From Pseudomonas nitroreducens (GTDB taxonomy: Bacteria; Pseudomonadota; Gammaproteobacteria; Pseudomonadales; Pseudomonadaceae): a DNA stretch of 64,000 bases. Within the stretch, counting starts at the first letter, position 1, and each line of letters starts with the position of its first letter. The DNA is taken from positions 78,087 through 142,086 of the forward strand of contig NZ_JACHLI010000017.1 of assembly GCF_014204515.1 (NCBI RefSeq), given 5' to 3'. The notes under the pieces were generated by a model. The model was not told the DNA's origin. It saw only the letters and a list, made by a program, of their open reading frames with translations, and ran no database searches. The translations under genes were made by a program, and so were the position numbers. Positions 39,763 to 51,560 of the stretch are shown here, in pieces.

Positions 39763-40404
39763 ATGGTAGTGAAACCGACCAACATCCTGCTTGCTGGCGC
39801 CACCGGTCTGACCGGTGAGCACCTGCTCGACCGCATGCTCAACGAGCCCACCGTCAAGCGCGTCATCGCCCCGGCCCGGCGTCAATTGGCCGAGCATCCG
39901 CGCCTGGAGAACCCGGTCGGCCCGCTCGCCGAACTGATCCCCCACCTGCTCAAGCCGGTGGACACGGTGTTCTGCTGCCTGGGCACCACGCTCAAGGAAG
40001 CCGGCTCCGAGGAGGCCTTCCGCAGCGTCGATTTCGACCTGCCGCTGGCCCTGGGCGAACGCGGCCTGGCCCTGGGCGCGCGGCATTACATCGTGGTCAG
40101 CGCGCTGGGCGCGGACAGCAAGTCGTCGATCTTCTACAGCCGGGTGAAGGGCGAGCTGGAAGACGCCCTGCGCCAGCAGGGCTGGGCGCAACTGACCATT
40201 GCGCGGCCGTCGCTGCTGCTCGGCCAGCGCGAGGAAATCCGCCTCGCCGAACTGCTCGCTGCGCCCTTCTCGCGCATCCTGCCGGGCAAGCTGCATGGCA
40301 TCGAAGCCATCGCCCTGGCCCGCGCCCTCTGGCGCCTCGCCCTGGAGACCGGCGAGGGCACCCGCGTGGTCGAGTCGGACGAGCTGCGCAAGCTGGGCAA
40401 GTAA
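39763..40404 (+). CDS. NAD(P)-binding Rossmann protein
   Basis: A 213-residue atypical short-chain dehydrogenase with the dinucleotide motif ILLAGATGLTGEHLL (8-22) and the conserved IVVSALGADSKSSIFYSRVKG (here the Tyr-xxx-Lys reads YSRVK), resembling the HTATIP2/YwnB-like group. Substrate unknown. It follows the MORN-protease gene by 30 bases, possibly in one transcript; GTGGAG precedes the start. Confidence 0.8.
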   Translation: MVVKPTNILLAGATGLTGEHLLDRMLNEPTVKRVIAPARRQLAEHPRLENPVGPLAELIPHLLKPVDTVFCCLGTTLKEAGSEEAFRSVDFDLPLALGERGLALGARHYIVVSALGADSKSSIFYSRVKGELEDALRQQGWAQLTIARPSLLLGQREEIRLAELLAAPFSRILPGKLHGIEAIALARALWRLALETGEGTRVVESDELRKLGK

Positions 40405-40459
40405 CCCTGACGCTTTCGTAGGAGCAACTGTCTTTGCTCCGGAAATCTGTCCCTGGTTT

Positions 40460-40588
40460 CCCTCTCCCTAACCCTCTCCCTGAAGGGAGAGGGGACCGTT
40501 CGGTGAAGGCGGAAACCTTAGCGTCAGCCGGCACGGACAGCTCCCTCTCCCTTCGGAGCGGGGCGCGCAGCCAGGGCGGGGGAGAGGG
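40460..40588. repeat. Two-hairpin repeat element, copy B
   Basis: Left hairpin with CCTCTCCCTAACCCTCTCCC and its inverse, a core of about 48 bases, and a right hairpin with CCCTCTCCCTTCGGAGCGGG and GCGCGCAGCC in the tip. Relative to copy A (33859-33988) the core and outer arms are inverted, but the hairpin tips are not. It and the two following elements fill the 420-base gap between the Rossmann gene and the YceK-like gene. Confidence 0.85.
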
Positions 40589-40610
40589 AACGCGCTGGCA
40601 CGGTATTCAG

Positions 40611-40677
40611 GTAAGAGCGGACTCCGTCCGCGATAGCCCTCCGGCTCACGTCTGATCGCGGATGAATCCGCTCCTAC
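40611..40677. repeat. Inverted pair of GGAGCGGACTCCG repeats
   Basis: Same family as 21398-21471: GTAAGAGCGGACTCCGTCCG and inverse GATCGCGGATGAATCCGCTC. Confidence 0.8.
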
Positions 40678-40699
40678 AAAATCAACGGCACGTGATTTT

Positions 40700-40781
40700 C
40701 GTAGGATGGGTGGAGCGGAGCGATACCCATGCGGTCATTGCCGTAATTGATGGGTATCGCTGCGCTCCACACCATCCTACG
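40700..40781. repeat. CGTAGGATGG...GATACCCAT inverted repeat
   Basis: Second copy of the element at 5381-5463, with arms of about 30 bases. Confidence 0.85.
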
Positions 40782-40824
40782 CAGAGTCGCTCTGAACGTT
40801 CGTCAAGGTGTCAGCAAAAGCGAG

Positions 40825-41118
40825 TCAATTGCCGCCCCACACCTGCAGGCCGATGCCCAACTCCGCGGCAATCGAGAGTGGCAGCAGCAAGGTATCCAGC
40901 AGCACGCTGCCGGGCAGGTCGAGGCCGGGATAGGCCGGTGCGTCGGTGCCGAAGTGGTCCTTCGGACAGCAGCCGCCGTTGAGCGAATACCAGTCCAGCC
41001 GGGTGCCGGCATAGATCAGCGGATCGCCGGGGCGGCTGTCGTTGAGGGTGTTCACCGTGGCGCAACCGCCCAGTTGCAGCAGCAACAGGGCGGCGAGGAG
41101 CTTATTCGTCACTGACAA
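40825..41118 (-). CDS. YceK/YidQ-family lipoprotein
   Basis: A 97-residue lipoprotein, with lipobox LQLGGC (Cys near residue 19). The body contains GTRLDWYSLNGGCC and DLPGSVLLDTLLLPL, matching the YceK/YidQ (DUF1375) family, of unknown function. It overlaps the ubiX stop codon region by 17 bases and is probably the last gene of the mpl-ubiX operon. Confidence 0.85.
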   Translation of the reverse strand: MSVTNKLLAALLLLQLGGCATVNTLNDSRPGDPLIYAGTRLDWYSLNGGCCPKDHFGTDAPAYPGLDLPGSVLLDTLLLPLSIAAELGIGLQVWGGN

Positions 41119-41731
41119 GATGGTGTTCGCCCCAGCGCGGCAGCATGTCCTGGGGAATGCCCAGCTGATTGAGGATGCGCGCGACGACGAAGTCGATCAG
41201 GTCGTCCACCGTCTGCGGCTGGTGATAGAAGCCCGGAGCGGCCGGCAGGATCACCGCGCCCAGGTTCGAGAGCTTGAGCATGTTCTCCAGGTGGATGCTG
41301 GAGAACGGCGCCTCGCGTGGCACCAGAATCAACTGGCGGCGCTCCTTCAGCGCGACGTCGGCAGCGCGCTCGATCAGGTTGTTGCAGGCGCCGGTGGCGA
41401 TGGCCGACAGCGTCCCGGTCGAGCAGGGCACCACCACCATCGCACTGGGTGCACCGGAGCCGGAGGCCACCGGGGCCATCCAGTCTTCCTTGCCGTACAC
41501 GCGAATCTGCCCCGGCGCGGCGCCGGTGTATTCGCTGAGGAAAGCCTGCATCGCCTGCGGCTTGCTCGGCAGGGTCACGTCGGTCTCGGTGGCCACTACC
41601 AGCTGCGCGGCCTTGGAGATCAGGAAGTGCACCTCGCGGTCCTCCTGCACCAGGCAGTCGAGCAGGCGCAGGCCGTACTGGGCGCCCGAGGCGCCGGTCA
41701 TGGCGAGGGTGACGCGTTCGGCTCCGGCCAT
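41102..41731 (-). CDS. ubiX: Flavin prenyltransferase UbiX
   Basis: A 209-residue enzyme that prenylates FMN to make the cofactor of the ubiquinone-pathway decarboxylase UbiD. Motifs are MTGASGAQYGLRLL, and GTLSAIATGACNNLIERAADV; VPREAPFSSIHLENMLKLS is typical. The start at 41731 (MAGAERV) is two bases after the mpl stop, suggesting translational coupling. Length is normal. Confidence 0.94.
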   Translation of the reverse strand: MAGAERVTLAMTGASGAQYGLRLLDCLVQEDREVHFLISKAAQLVVATETDVTLPSKPQAMQAFLSEYTGAAPGQIRVYGKEDWMAPVASGSGAPSAMVVVPCSTGTLSAIATGACNNLIERAADVALKERRQLILVPREAPFSSIHLENMLKLSNLGAVILPAAPGFYHQPQTVDDLIDFVVARILNQLGIPQDMLPRWGEHHLVSDE

Positions 41732-41733
41732 GC

Positions 41734-43086
41734 TCAGCCCTCCAGTGCCTGGGCCAGCTTGCCGTGCAGGCCGCCGAATCCGCCGTTGCTCATGACCACC
41801 ACCTGGGTGCCCGGCGTGGCGATGGCCTTGACGCCCTCGATGATGGCTTCCAGCGAATCGCACACTTGCGTGGGCACGGTGGAGCTGGCGACGGTGGCTG
41901 CCAGGTCCCAGCCGAGGTTAGGCGGCGCGTACCAGAACACGTTGTCGGCCTGCACCACGGACTCCGGCAGGCCGTCGCGATGGGCACCGAGCTTCATGGA
42001 ATTCGAACGCGGCTCGACCACGGCAATCACCTTGGCCGCGCCGACGCGCTTGCGCAGGCCGTCGAGGGTAGTGGCGATGGCGGTCGGGTGGTGGGCGAAG
42101 TCGTCATAGATGGTCACGCCGTTGACCTCAGCGACCTTCTCCATGCGTCGCTTGACGCTCTTGAAGCTCGACAGCCCGGCGCAACCCAGCTCCGGCACCA
42201 CGCCGACATGGCGGGCTGCCGCGAGGCACGCCAGGGCGTTGGCGACGTTGTGCTGGCCGGTCAGTTCCCAGTCCACAGTGCCTTGCACCTGGCCATCGAA
42301 CAGCACCTCGAAGTGCGAGCCGTCTTCGCTGAGCAGGCGCGCCTGCCACTGGCCGCCTGCGCCGGTGGTCTGCACCGGAGTCCAGCAGCCCATGTCGATC
42401 ACGCGCTTGAGCGCGGTCTCGGAAGTGGGGTGAATGACCAGGCCTTCGCCGGGGATGGTCCGCACCAGATGGTGGAACTGCCGCTCGATGGCCGCGAGGT
42501 CGGGGAAGATGTCCGCGTGGTCGAACTCCAGGTTGTTCAGGATCGCCGTGCGCGGGTGGTAGTGGACGAACTTGGAGCGCTTGTCGAAGAAGGCGCTGTC
42601 GTACTCATCAGCCTCGACCACGAAGAACGGCGTACCGCCCAGGCGCGCGGAGACGCCGAAGTTCTGCGGCACGCCGCCGATCAGGAAGCCCGGGCTCATG
42701 CCGGCGTGTTCCAGTACCCAGGCCAGCATGCTGCTGGTGGTGGTCTTGCCGTGAGTGCCGGCGGCCGCCAGGACCCAGCGGCCCTGCAGCACGTGGTCGG
42801 CCAGCCACTGCGGGCCGGAGACATAGGGCAGGCCCTTGTTCAGCACGTATTCCACTGCCGGGTTGCCACGCGACAGCGCGTTGCCGACCACCACCAGGTC
42901 CGGAGCCGGCTCCAGGTGCGCGGGATCGTAGCCCTGCATCAGCTCGATGCCCTGGGCTTGCAGCTGGGTGCTCATGGGCGGGTAGACGTTGGCGTCGGAG
43001 CCGGTCACGCGGTGGCCCAGCTCCTTGGCCAGGACGGCCAGCGACCCCATGAAGGTGCCGCAGATGCCGAGGATGTGGATATGCAT
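41734..43086 (-). CDS. mpl: Murein peptide ligase Mpl
   Basis: A 450-residue Mur-ligase-family enzyme, UDP-N-acetylmuramate:L-alanyl-gamma-D-glutamyl-meso-diaminopimelate ligase, which reuses peptides from peptidoglycan turnover. The MurC-like Rossmann N-terminus is HILGICGTFMGSLA, the ATP motif AAAGTHGKTTTSSMLAW, and ADEYDSAFFD follows in the central domain. The start at 43086 (MHIHILG) fits the family better than the upstream Met. It heads the mpl-ubiX-lipoprotein operon. Confidence 0.94.
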   Translation of the reverse strand: MHIHILGICGTFMGSLAVLAKELGHRVTGSDANVYPPMSTQLQAQGIELMQGYDPAHLEPAPDLVVVGNALSRGNPAVEYVLNKGLPYVSGPQWLADHVLQGRWVLAAAGTHGKTTTSSMLAWVLEHAGMSPGFLIGGVPQNFGVSARLGGTPFFVVEADEYDSAFFDKRSKFVHYHPRTAILNNLEFDHADIFPDLAAIERQFHHLVRTIPGEGLVIHPTSETALKRVIDMGCWTPVQTTGAGGQWQARLLSEDGSHFEVLFDGQVQGTVDWELTGQHNVANALACLAAARHVGVVPELGCAGLSSFKSVKRRMEKVAEVNGVTIYDDFAHHPTAIATTLDGLRKRVGAAKVIAVVEPRSNSMKLGAHRDGLPESVVQADNVFWYAPPNLGWDLAATVASSTVPTQVCDSLEAIIEGVKAIATPGTQVVVMSNGGFGGLHGKLAQALEG

Positions 43087-43235
43087 GCAGACTCCTGCAA
43101 TCAAGCCTTTCCAGGCGCTTCGAATGGGCGGCAGAGTAGCACAGCGCGCCCCCGCGCGGCCCGCCGCCGGGGCATCAGACGACGAGGTGGAGAGGCGGTT
43201 CCCGGTGGGAGCGGAATCCTGTCACGAGGGTAAAC

Positions 43236-43315
43236 CGTAGGATGGGTGGAGCGCAGCGATACCCATGCTGATCCGGCACTCGGCATTGATGGGTATCGCT
43301 GCGCTCCACGCCATC

Positions 43316-43320
<5 letters not shown>
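43236..43320. repeat. CGTAGGATGG...GATACCCAT inverted repeat, third copy
   Basis: Third copy of the element at 5381-5463. Its right arm supplies the last codon-stop region of the eatR gene on the minus strand. Confidence 0.85.
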
Positions 43321-45232
<1,912 letters not shown>

Positions 45233-45370
45233 TCTTGTTGTTCTCCGCTGGGGGACGGGGAGGCAGCCCCGAGGCTCTGTCGAATCCTGTAGGACAATTC
45301 AGCAGAACGCAGGACAGCATCCCCCACGCGCCAGCCCAATGCAACGTCCGGCCGACCGTCAGGTCACGAC

Positions 45371-45422
45371 TGTCACGGATACGGGACAAAGTGTCACCCG
45401 GCACTGCCCCAGGCTCGTGACA
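45371..45422. promoter_or_regulatory. Candidate upstream activating sites for EatR
   Basis: TGTCAC occurs at 45371-45376 and 45392-45397, its inverse GTGACA at 45417-45422, and GGGACA at 45383-45388. They lie 65-130 bases upstream of the sigma-54 promoter, where an enhancer-binding protein would bind. Identification is by symmetry and position only. Confidence 0.45.
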
Positions 45423-45486
45423 GCGCAGTTTCCACTGCACCACCAGCAACCTGTCCAGCCCATGCGCGGCGCGCCCTTCACTGGCA

Positions 45487-45502
45487 TGGCCCGGCCCTTG
45501 CT
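45487..45502 (+). promoter_or_regulatory. Sigma-54 promoter of exaC
   Basis: TGGCCCGGCCCTTGCT matches the consensus TGGCACGRNNNTTGCW at every defined position but one, with GG-N10-GC spacing. It lies 54 bases before the start codon. This 323-base gap between eatR and exaC otherwise holds only the candidate activator sites. Confidence 0.88.
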
Positions 45503-45555
45503 CTACGCTTGATCAACGTCCTCCCCAACAAGCACAAGACCCAGGAGATCCGACC

Positions 45556-47076
<1,521 letters not shown>

Positions 47077-47134
47077 GTTTTTCCTGAGTCATCCGCCCGG
47101 CTCGCGCCGGGCGGTCTCCCCCGAATCGATCTTT

Positions 47135-47160
47135 GCGCGGCCCACGGGCCGCGCTTTTTT
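47135..47160 (+). terminator. Intrinsic terminator after exaC
   Basis: Stem GCGCGGCCC/GGGCCGCGC followed by six T. A second, T-free hairpin (GCCCGGC/GCCGGGC) lies just before it near 47096-47112. The 305-base gap then holds the repeats at 47195-47371. Confidence 0.9.
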
Positions 47161-47194
47161 ATGCCCGGGGAAAAGTATCGGCGAATCGTTCTTC

Positions 47195-47266
47195 GTAGGA
47201 GCGGACTCCGTCCGCGATCGATCCGCCGCGCGCCGGATGCCATCGCGGACGGAGTCCGCACCTACG
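47195..47266. repeat. Inverted pair of GGAGCGGACTCCGTCCGCGAT repeats
   Basis: Third pair of the family at 21398-21471 and 40611-40677, here nearly perfect. Confidence 0.85.
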
Positions 47267-47292
47267 CAGGGGTCACGTACCGAGCAAAACCT

Positions 47293-47371
47293 GTAGGAGC
47301 GAGCTTGCTCGCGAACCCGCCCAGCTCTGGAGCTGCCGGAGGAATCTGATCGCGAGCAAGCTCGCTCCTAC
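47293..47371. repeat. Inverted pair of GAGCGAGCTTGCTCGCG repeats
   Basis: GTAGGAGCGAGCTTGCTCGC and inverse GCGAGCAAGCTCGCTCCTAC, facing copies of the REP-like element seen singly at 3544 and 4284. Confidence 0.85.
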
Positions 47372-47381
47372 GAAAAGCGGT

Positions 47382-48434
47382 TTAGTTCGCGTCGCTACGC
47401 CACTGCCGCGGGCTTACGCCGAACCAGCGGCGGAAGGCGCGGGAGAAGGCGCTGGTCTCGGAATAGCCCAGCAGCGGCGCCAGCTCGGAGATCGGCCGCT
47501 GCGGCTGGCGCAGGTAGTGCAGCGCCAGCTCGCGGCGGGTGTTTTCCACCAGTTGGCTGAAGCTCAACCCGGCTTCGCGCAGGCGTCGTTGCAGGCCGGC
47601 GGTGGTGAGTTCGAGCTGTTCGGCGATCAGCTCCAGCGAAGGCTCGCCATCGCCCAGTGCCAGACGAATCTGCGTGCCGGCATCCTCCACCAGGTTGGGC
47701 GCACCGCCCTGCTCGCCCAGTCGGCGGATCACGTCCTGCACCAGGAACAGCAGGTTGGCGTCGCGCTCGGGCATCTGCCGGCCGTAGAGGTCGCGCTTGG
47801 GGATCAACATCGAGTTGCAGCCGCGCTGGAACAGCACCGGTGCGTCGAATACCCGGCCATGTTCCTGCCAGCCTTCCGGCCGCCCGTGCTCGAAGCTCAC
47901 CGCGCGCGGCGCCCAGTCCGGGCCCAGCGCATGGCGCACCAGGTTCAGCGCCATCCCTAAGGTCAGCTCGGCGTCCTGGCGGCGGTCGAGGATCGCGCCG
48001 TGACGCACCTGGTAGTCGAAGCGGTAGCACTCGCCGCAATCCACCAGGCGGATCAGGGTGTCGTGCTGGTGATAGGGGAAGGCCGCGGCGAAGTTCTTCA
48101 GCGCGTCTTCCAGGGTCTCCGAGCACAGCCCGACGTAGCCCAGCAGGCCCAGCTCGCGGGGGCGGAACTGCTCGCCGTAGCGCAGCCCGAAGTTGTCGCA
48201 GCCCGACTGCCGGGCGGCCTCTTCCAGCACCGCGCAGTAGTTGGTCAGCGCCAGGCTCAGGGTCGGGTGCAGCAGGCGCTCCGGGTCGATGCCGGCACGG
48301 CCGAAGACGCGATCGATGTCGCCGCCCTGGTCGCCGATGAAGCGGCCCAGGCCGCTGGCGGCGGCGGACAGCACGCCGATATTGCTGGCCAGGGGCACGC
48401 TCAGGCCGGACGGGGAAAACAGGGGCTGGCTCAT
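47382..48434 (-). CDS. AraC-family regulator, arabinose-binding-like N-terminus
   Basis: A 350-residue AraC-type regulator. The N-terminal region (about 20-215) has the Arabinose_bd-like fold (LLGYVGLCSETLEDALK), and the C-terminal region has a helix-turn-helix (SELAPLLGYSETSAFSRAF). The start at 48434 gives MSQPLF; earlier in-frame Met codons are not supported. It is divergent from the ethanolamine permease gene, with a 338-base region between that carries an inverted repeat at 48465-48479. Its inducer and targets are unknown; it may regulate eat-eutBC. Confidence 0.85.
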   Translation of the reverse strand: MSQPLFSPSGLSVPLASNIGVLSAAASGLGRFIGDQGGDIDRVFGRAGIDPERLLHPTLSLALTNYCAVLEEAARQSGCDNFGLRYGEQFRPRELGLLGYVGLCSETLEDALKNFAAAFPYHQHDTLIRLVDCGECYRFDYQVRHGAILDRRQDAELTLGMALNLVRHALGPDWAPRAVSFEHGRPEGWQEHGRVFDAPVLFQRGCNSMLIPKRDLYGRQMPERDANLLFLVQDVIRRLGEQGGAPNLVEDAGTQIRLALGDGEPSLELIAEQLELTTAGLQRRLREAGLSFSQLVENTRRELALHYLRQPQRPISELAPLLGYSETSAFSRAFRRWFGVSPRQWRSDAN

Positions 48435-48464
48435 GTCGGTTACCGATCTTGTTATGCAGCATGC

Positions 48465-48479
48465 AGGCACTTCGTGCCT
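48465..48479. promoter_or_regulatory. Inverted repeat AGGCAC-N3-GTGCCT in the divergent region
   Basis: A perfect 6-bp dyad 31 bases upstream of the AraC-type start, a candidate operator. Nothing else recognisable is seen in the rest of this 338-base region. Confidence 0.4.
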
Positions 48480-48772
48480 ATAAACAAAGCAAATCCCGTG
48501 CCTCGAACAGCCATCGCTCAGGCTGACACACCCTGCGCGGTGCCTGGCCTGCAGCTGCCACAGCACGGGGCGCCAGGGCGAAATCCGGCACCAGAAGCGG
48601 GCACCGCGGGCAGCCTGGGGCAATGGGTAACAGCCAGTTGACCCTGCACGGCGAAAGGCGGTTCCAGCGGTCAAGTCTTGCCCGGCAACGCGCCACTACC
48701 ATCGAGGCTCAGGTATCCGTCCAGGCCCTTGCGGCCCGCCCCGTTCCCTTTGCGGAGAGAGGAATAACAACA

Positions 48773-50137
48773 ATGAGCGCATCACAACTCAAACCGACGC
48801 TTGGCACCCTGCACCTCTGGGGGCTCGCCGTGGGCCTGGTGATCTCCGGCGAATACTTCGGCTGGAGCTACGGCTGGGCCGCCGCCGGTACCCTGGGCTT
48901 TCTGGTGACCACGCTGATCGTCGCGGTGATGTACACCTGTTTCATCTTCAGCTACACCGAGCTGACTACCGCCATCCCCCACGCCGGCGGGCCCTTCGCC
49001 TACAGCCTGCGGGCCTTCGGCAAGACCGGCGGGATGATCGCCGGCATCGCCACGCTGATCGAGTTCGTCTTCGCCCCGCCGGCCATCGCCATGGCCATCG
49101 GCGCCTACCTCAACGTGCAGTTCCCGGGGCTCGATCCGAAATGGGCGGCCACCGGCGCCTATGTGATCTTCATGACCCTGAACATCCTCGGCGTCAGCAT
49201 CGCCGCCACCTTCGAACTGGTGGTGACGGTGCTGGCGGTGGCCGAGCTGCTGGTGTTCATGGGCGTGGTCGCGCCGGGCTTCAGCTTCAGCAACTTCGTG
49301 CTCAACGGCTGGGCCGGCTCGGACGTGTTCGGCTCCACCGCCATGGCCGGCATCTTCGCCGCGATCCCGTTCGCCATCTGGTTCTTCCTCGCCATCGAGG
49401 GCGCCGCCATGGCCGCCGAAGAGGCGAAGGACCCGAAACGCACCATTCCGCGCGCCTACATTGCCGGCATCCTGACCCTGGTGACCCTGGCCATCGGCGT
49501 GATGATCTTCGCCGGCGGCGTGGGCGACTGGCGCGCCCTGTCGAACATCAACGACCCGCTGCCGCAGGCGATGAAAGCCGTGGTCGGCAACAACTCCACC
49601 TGGATGCACATGCTGGTGTGGATCGGCCTGTTCGGCCTGGTGGCCAGCTTCCACGGCATCATCCTGGGCTACTCGCGGCAGTTCTTCGCCCTGGCCCGTG
49701 CCGGCTTCCTGCCGCGCGGCCTGGCCAGGCTGTCGCGCTTCCAGACCCCGCACCGGGCCATCCTCGCCGGCGGCGCGGTGGGCATCGCGGCGATCTTCAG
49801 CGACGGCCTGATCAGCCTGCAGGGCATGACCCTGACCGCGGCGATGATCACCATGAGCGTGTTCGGCGCCATCGTCATGTACATCATGAGCATGTTCAGC
49901 CTGTTCAAGCTGCGCCGCAGCGAGCCGGACCTGGAGCGTAGCTTCCGCGCGCCGGGCTACCCGGTGGTGCCGGCCATCGCACTGGTGCTGGCGCTGGTCT
50001 GCCTGGCCGCGATGCTATGGTTCAATAGCGTCATCGCCTCGGTGTTCCTGGTGCTGATGATCGGCGGCTGCTCCCTCTGCAGCATCGTCATCAGCCTCAA
50101 TCGCGGCACCGACGCATCGTTCGCCAGCCAAGGTTGA
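48773..50137 (+). CDS. eat: Ethanolamine permease
   Basis: A 454-residue inner-membrane transporter of the APC superfamily with about twelve helices (GLVISGEYFGWSYGWAAAG at the start of helix 1). The same-family permease in P. aeruginosa is the ethanolamine transporter next to eutBC. The start at 48773 is preceded by GGAGAGAGGA and gives the standard N-terminus; upstream in-frame Met codons lie in AT-poor non-coding sequence. It is 11 bases before eutB. Confidence 0.9.
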   Translation: MSASQLKPTLGTLHLWGLAVGLVISGEYFGWSYGWAAAGTLGFLVTTLIVAVMYTCFIFSYTELTTAIPHAGGPFAYSLRAFGKTGGMIAGIATLIEFVFAPPAIAMAIGAYLNVQFPGLDPKWAATGAYVIFMTLNILGVSIAATFELVVTVLAVAELLVFMGVVAPGFSFSNFVLNGWAGSDVFGSTAMAGIFAAIPFAIWFFLAIEGAAMAAEEAKDPKRTIPRAYIAGILTLVTLAIGVMIFAGGVGDWRALSNINDPLPQAMKAVVGNNSTWMHMLVWIGLFGLVASFHGIILGYSRQFFALARAGFLPRGLARLSRFQTPHRAILAGGAVGIAAIFSDGLISLQGMTLTAAMITMSVFGAIVMYIMSMFSLFKLRRSEPDLERSFRAPGYPVVPAIALVLALVCLAAMLWFNSVIASVFLVLMIGGCSLCSIVISLNRGTDASFASQG

Positions 50138-50148
50138 GGAGTAGCGCC

Positions 50149-51543
50149 ATGTCCGGATTCGTCCACAGCGTCGGTGGCCAGACCTGGCGTTTCGACAGCC
50201 TGCGCGAGGTCATGGCCAAGGCCAGCCCGGCACGCTCCGGTGATCGCCTCGCCGGAGTCGCCGCCGGCAGCGACGCCGAGCGTGTCGCTGCGCAGATGGC
50301 GCTGGCCGACATCCCGCTCAAGCACTTCCTCGACGAGGCGCTGATTCCCTACGAGAGCGACGAAGTCACCCGGCTGATCATCGACAGCCACGACGCCGCC
50401 GCCTTCGCGCCGGTCAGCCACCTCACGGTGGGCGGCCTGCGCGACTGGCTGCTCGGCGATGCCGCCGACGAAGCCAGCCTGCGCGCCCTGGCGCCGGGGC
50501 TGACGCCGGAAATGGCAGCCGCGGTATCGAAGATCATGCGCGTGCAGGACCTGGTGCTAGTGGCGCAGAAGATCCGCGTGGTCACCCGCTTCCGCAACAC
50601 CCTGGGGCTGCGCGGGCGCATGTCCACCCGGCTGCAACCCAACCACCCGACGGACGACCCGGCCGGCATCGCCGCCAGCGTGCTCGACGGCCTGCTCTAC
50701 GGCAACGGCGACGCCATGCTCGGCATCAACCCGGCCACCGACAGCCTGCAGTCGATCTGCACCCTGCTGGAGATGCTCGACGCGATCATCCAGCGCTACG
50801 AGATTCCCACCCAGTCCTGCGTGCTCACCCACGTCACCAGCTCCATCGAGGCGATCAACCGCGGCGCGCCGCTGGACCTGGTGTTCCAGTCCATCGCCGG
50901 CACCGAAGCGGCCAACGCCAGCTTCGGCGTGAGCCTGTCGATCCTCCAGGAGGGCTACCAGGCCGGGCTGTCGCAGAAGCGCGGGACGCTGGGCGACAAC
51001 CTCATGTATTTCGAGACCGGCCAGGGCAGCGCGCTGTCGGCCAACGCCCACCACGGCGTCGACCAGCAGACCTGCGAGGCCCGCGCCTACGCGGTGGCGC
51101 GGCACTTCAAGCCGTTCCTGGTGAACACCGTGGTCGGCTTCATCGGCCCGGAATACCTGTACAACGGCAAGCAGATCATCCGCGCCGGCCTGGAAGATCA
51201 CTTCTGCGCCAAGCTGCTGGGCGTGCCCATGGGCTGCGACATCTGCTACACCAACCACGCCGAGGCCGACCAGGACGACATGGACATGCTCCTGACCCTG
51301 CTCGGTGTCGCCGGCATCAACTTCATCATGGGCATCCCCGGCTCCGACGACGTGATGCTCAACTACCAGACCACCTCCTTCCACGACGCGCTCTACGCGC
51401 GCCAGACCCTGGGCCTGCGGCCGGCGCCGGAGTTCGAGGCGTGGCTGGAGCGCATGGAAATCCTCCGCCAGCAGGATGGCCGCGTGCAGATGGCCGGCCA
51501 GTTGCCCGGCGCCTTCCGTCACGCACTCGCGCAACTGTCCTGA
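50149..51543 (+). CDS. eutB: Ethanolamine ammonia-lyase large subunit
   Basis: A 464-residue catalytic subunit of the adenosylcobalamin-dependent enzyme that converts ethanolamine to acetaldehyde and ammonia. Family stretches include GLRGRMSTRLQPNHPTDDP, LTHVTSSIEAINRGAPLDL and ICYTNHAEADQDDMD. It acts with EutC; start at 50149 with AGGAG about 7 bases upstream. Confidence 0.96.
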   Translation: MSGFVHSVGGQTWRFDSLREVMAKASPARSGDRLAGVAAGSDAERVAAQMALADIPLKHFLDEALIPYESDEVTRLIIDSHDAAAFAPVSHLTVGGLRDWLLGDAADEASLRALAPGLTPEMAAAVSKIMRVQDLVLVAQKIRVVTRFRNTLGLRGRMSTRLQPNHPTDDPAGIAASVLDGLLYGNGDAMLGINPATDSLQSICTLLEMLDAIIQRYEIPTQSCVLTHVTSSIEAINRGAPLDLVFQSIAGTEAANASFGVSLSILQEGYQAGLSQKRGTLGDNLMYFETGQGSALSANAHHGVDQQTCEARAYAVARHFKPFLVNTVVGFIGPEYLYNGKQIIRAGLEDHFCAKLLGVPMGCDICYTNHAEADQDDMDMLLTLLGVAGINFIMGIPGSDDVMLNYQTTSFHDALYARQTLGLRPAPEFEAWLERMEILRQQDGRVQMAGQLPGAFRHALAQLS

Positions 51544-51560
51544 GGCTTGAGGAGTTTTCC

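Noticed and set aside
45482..45502. Alternative alignment of the exaC sigma-54 site using the TGGCATG at 45482
   Set aside because: GG-to-GC spacing would be 15 bases; the 45487 alignment has the correct 10-base spacing.
48660..48772. Possible sigma-54 promoter upstream of the ethanolamine permease
   Set aside because: The best matches have 9 rather than 10 bases between GG and GC, and poor -24 sequence, so I did not call it.
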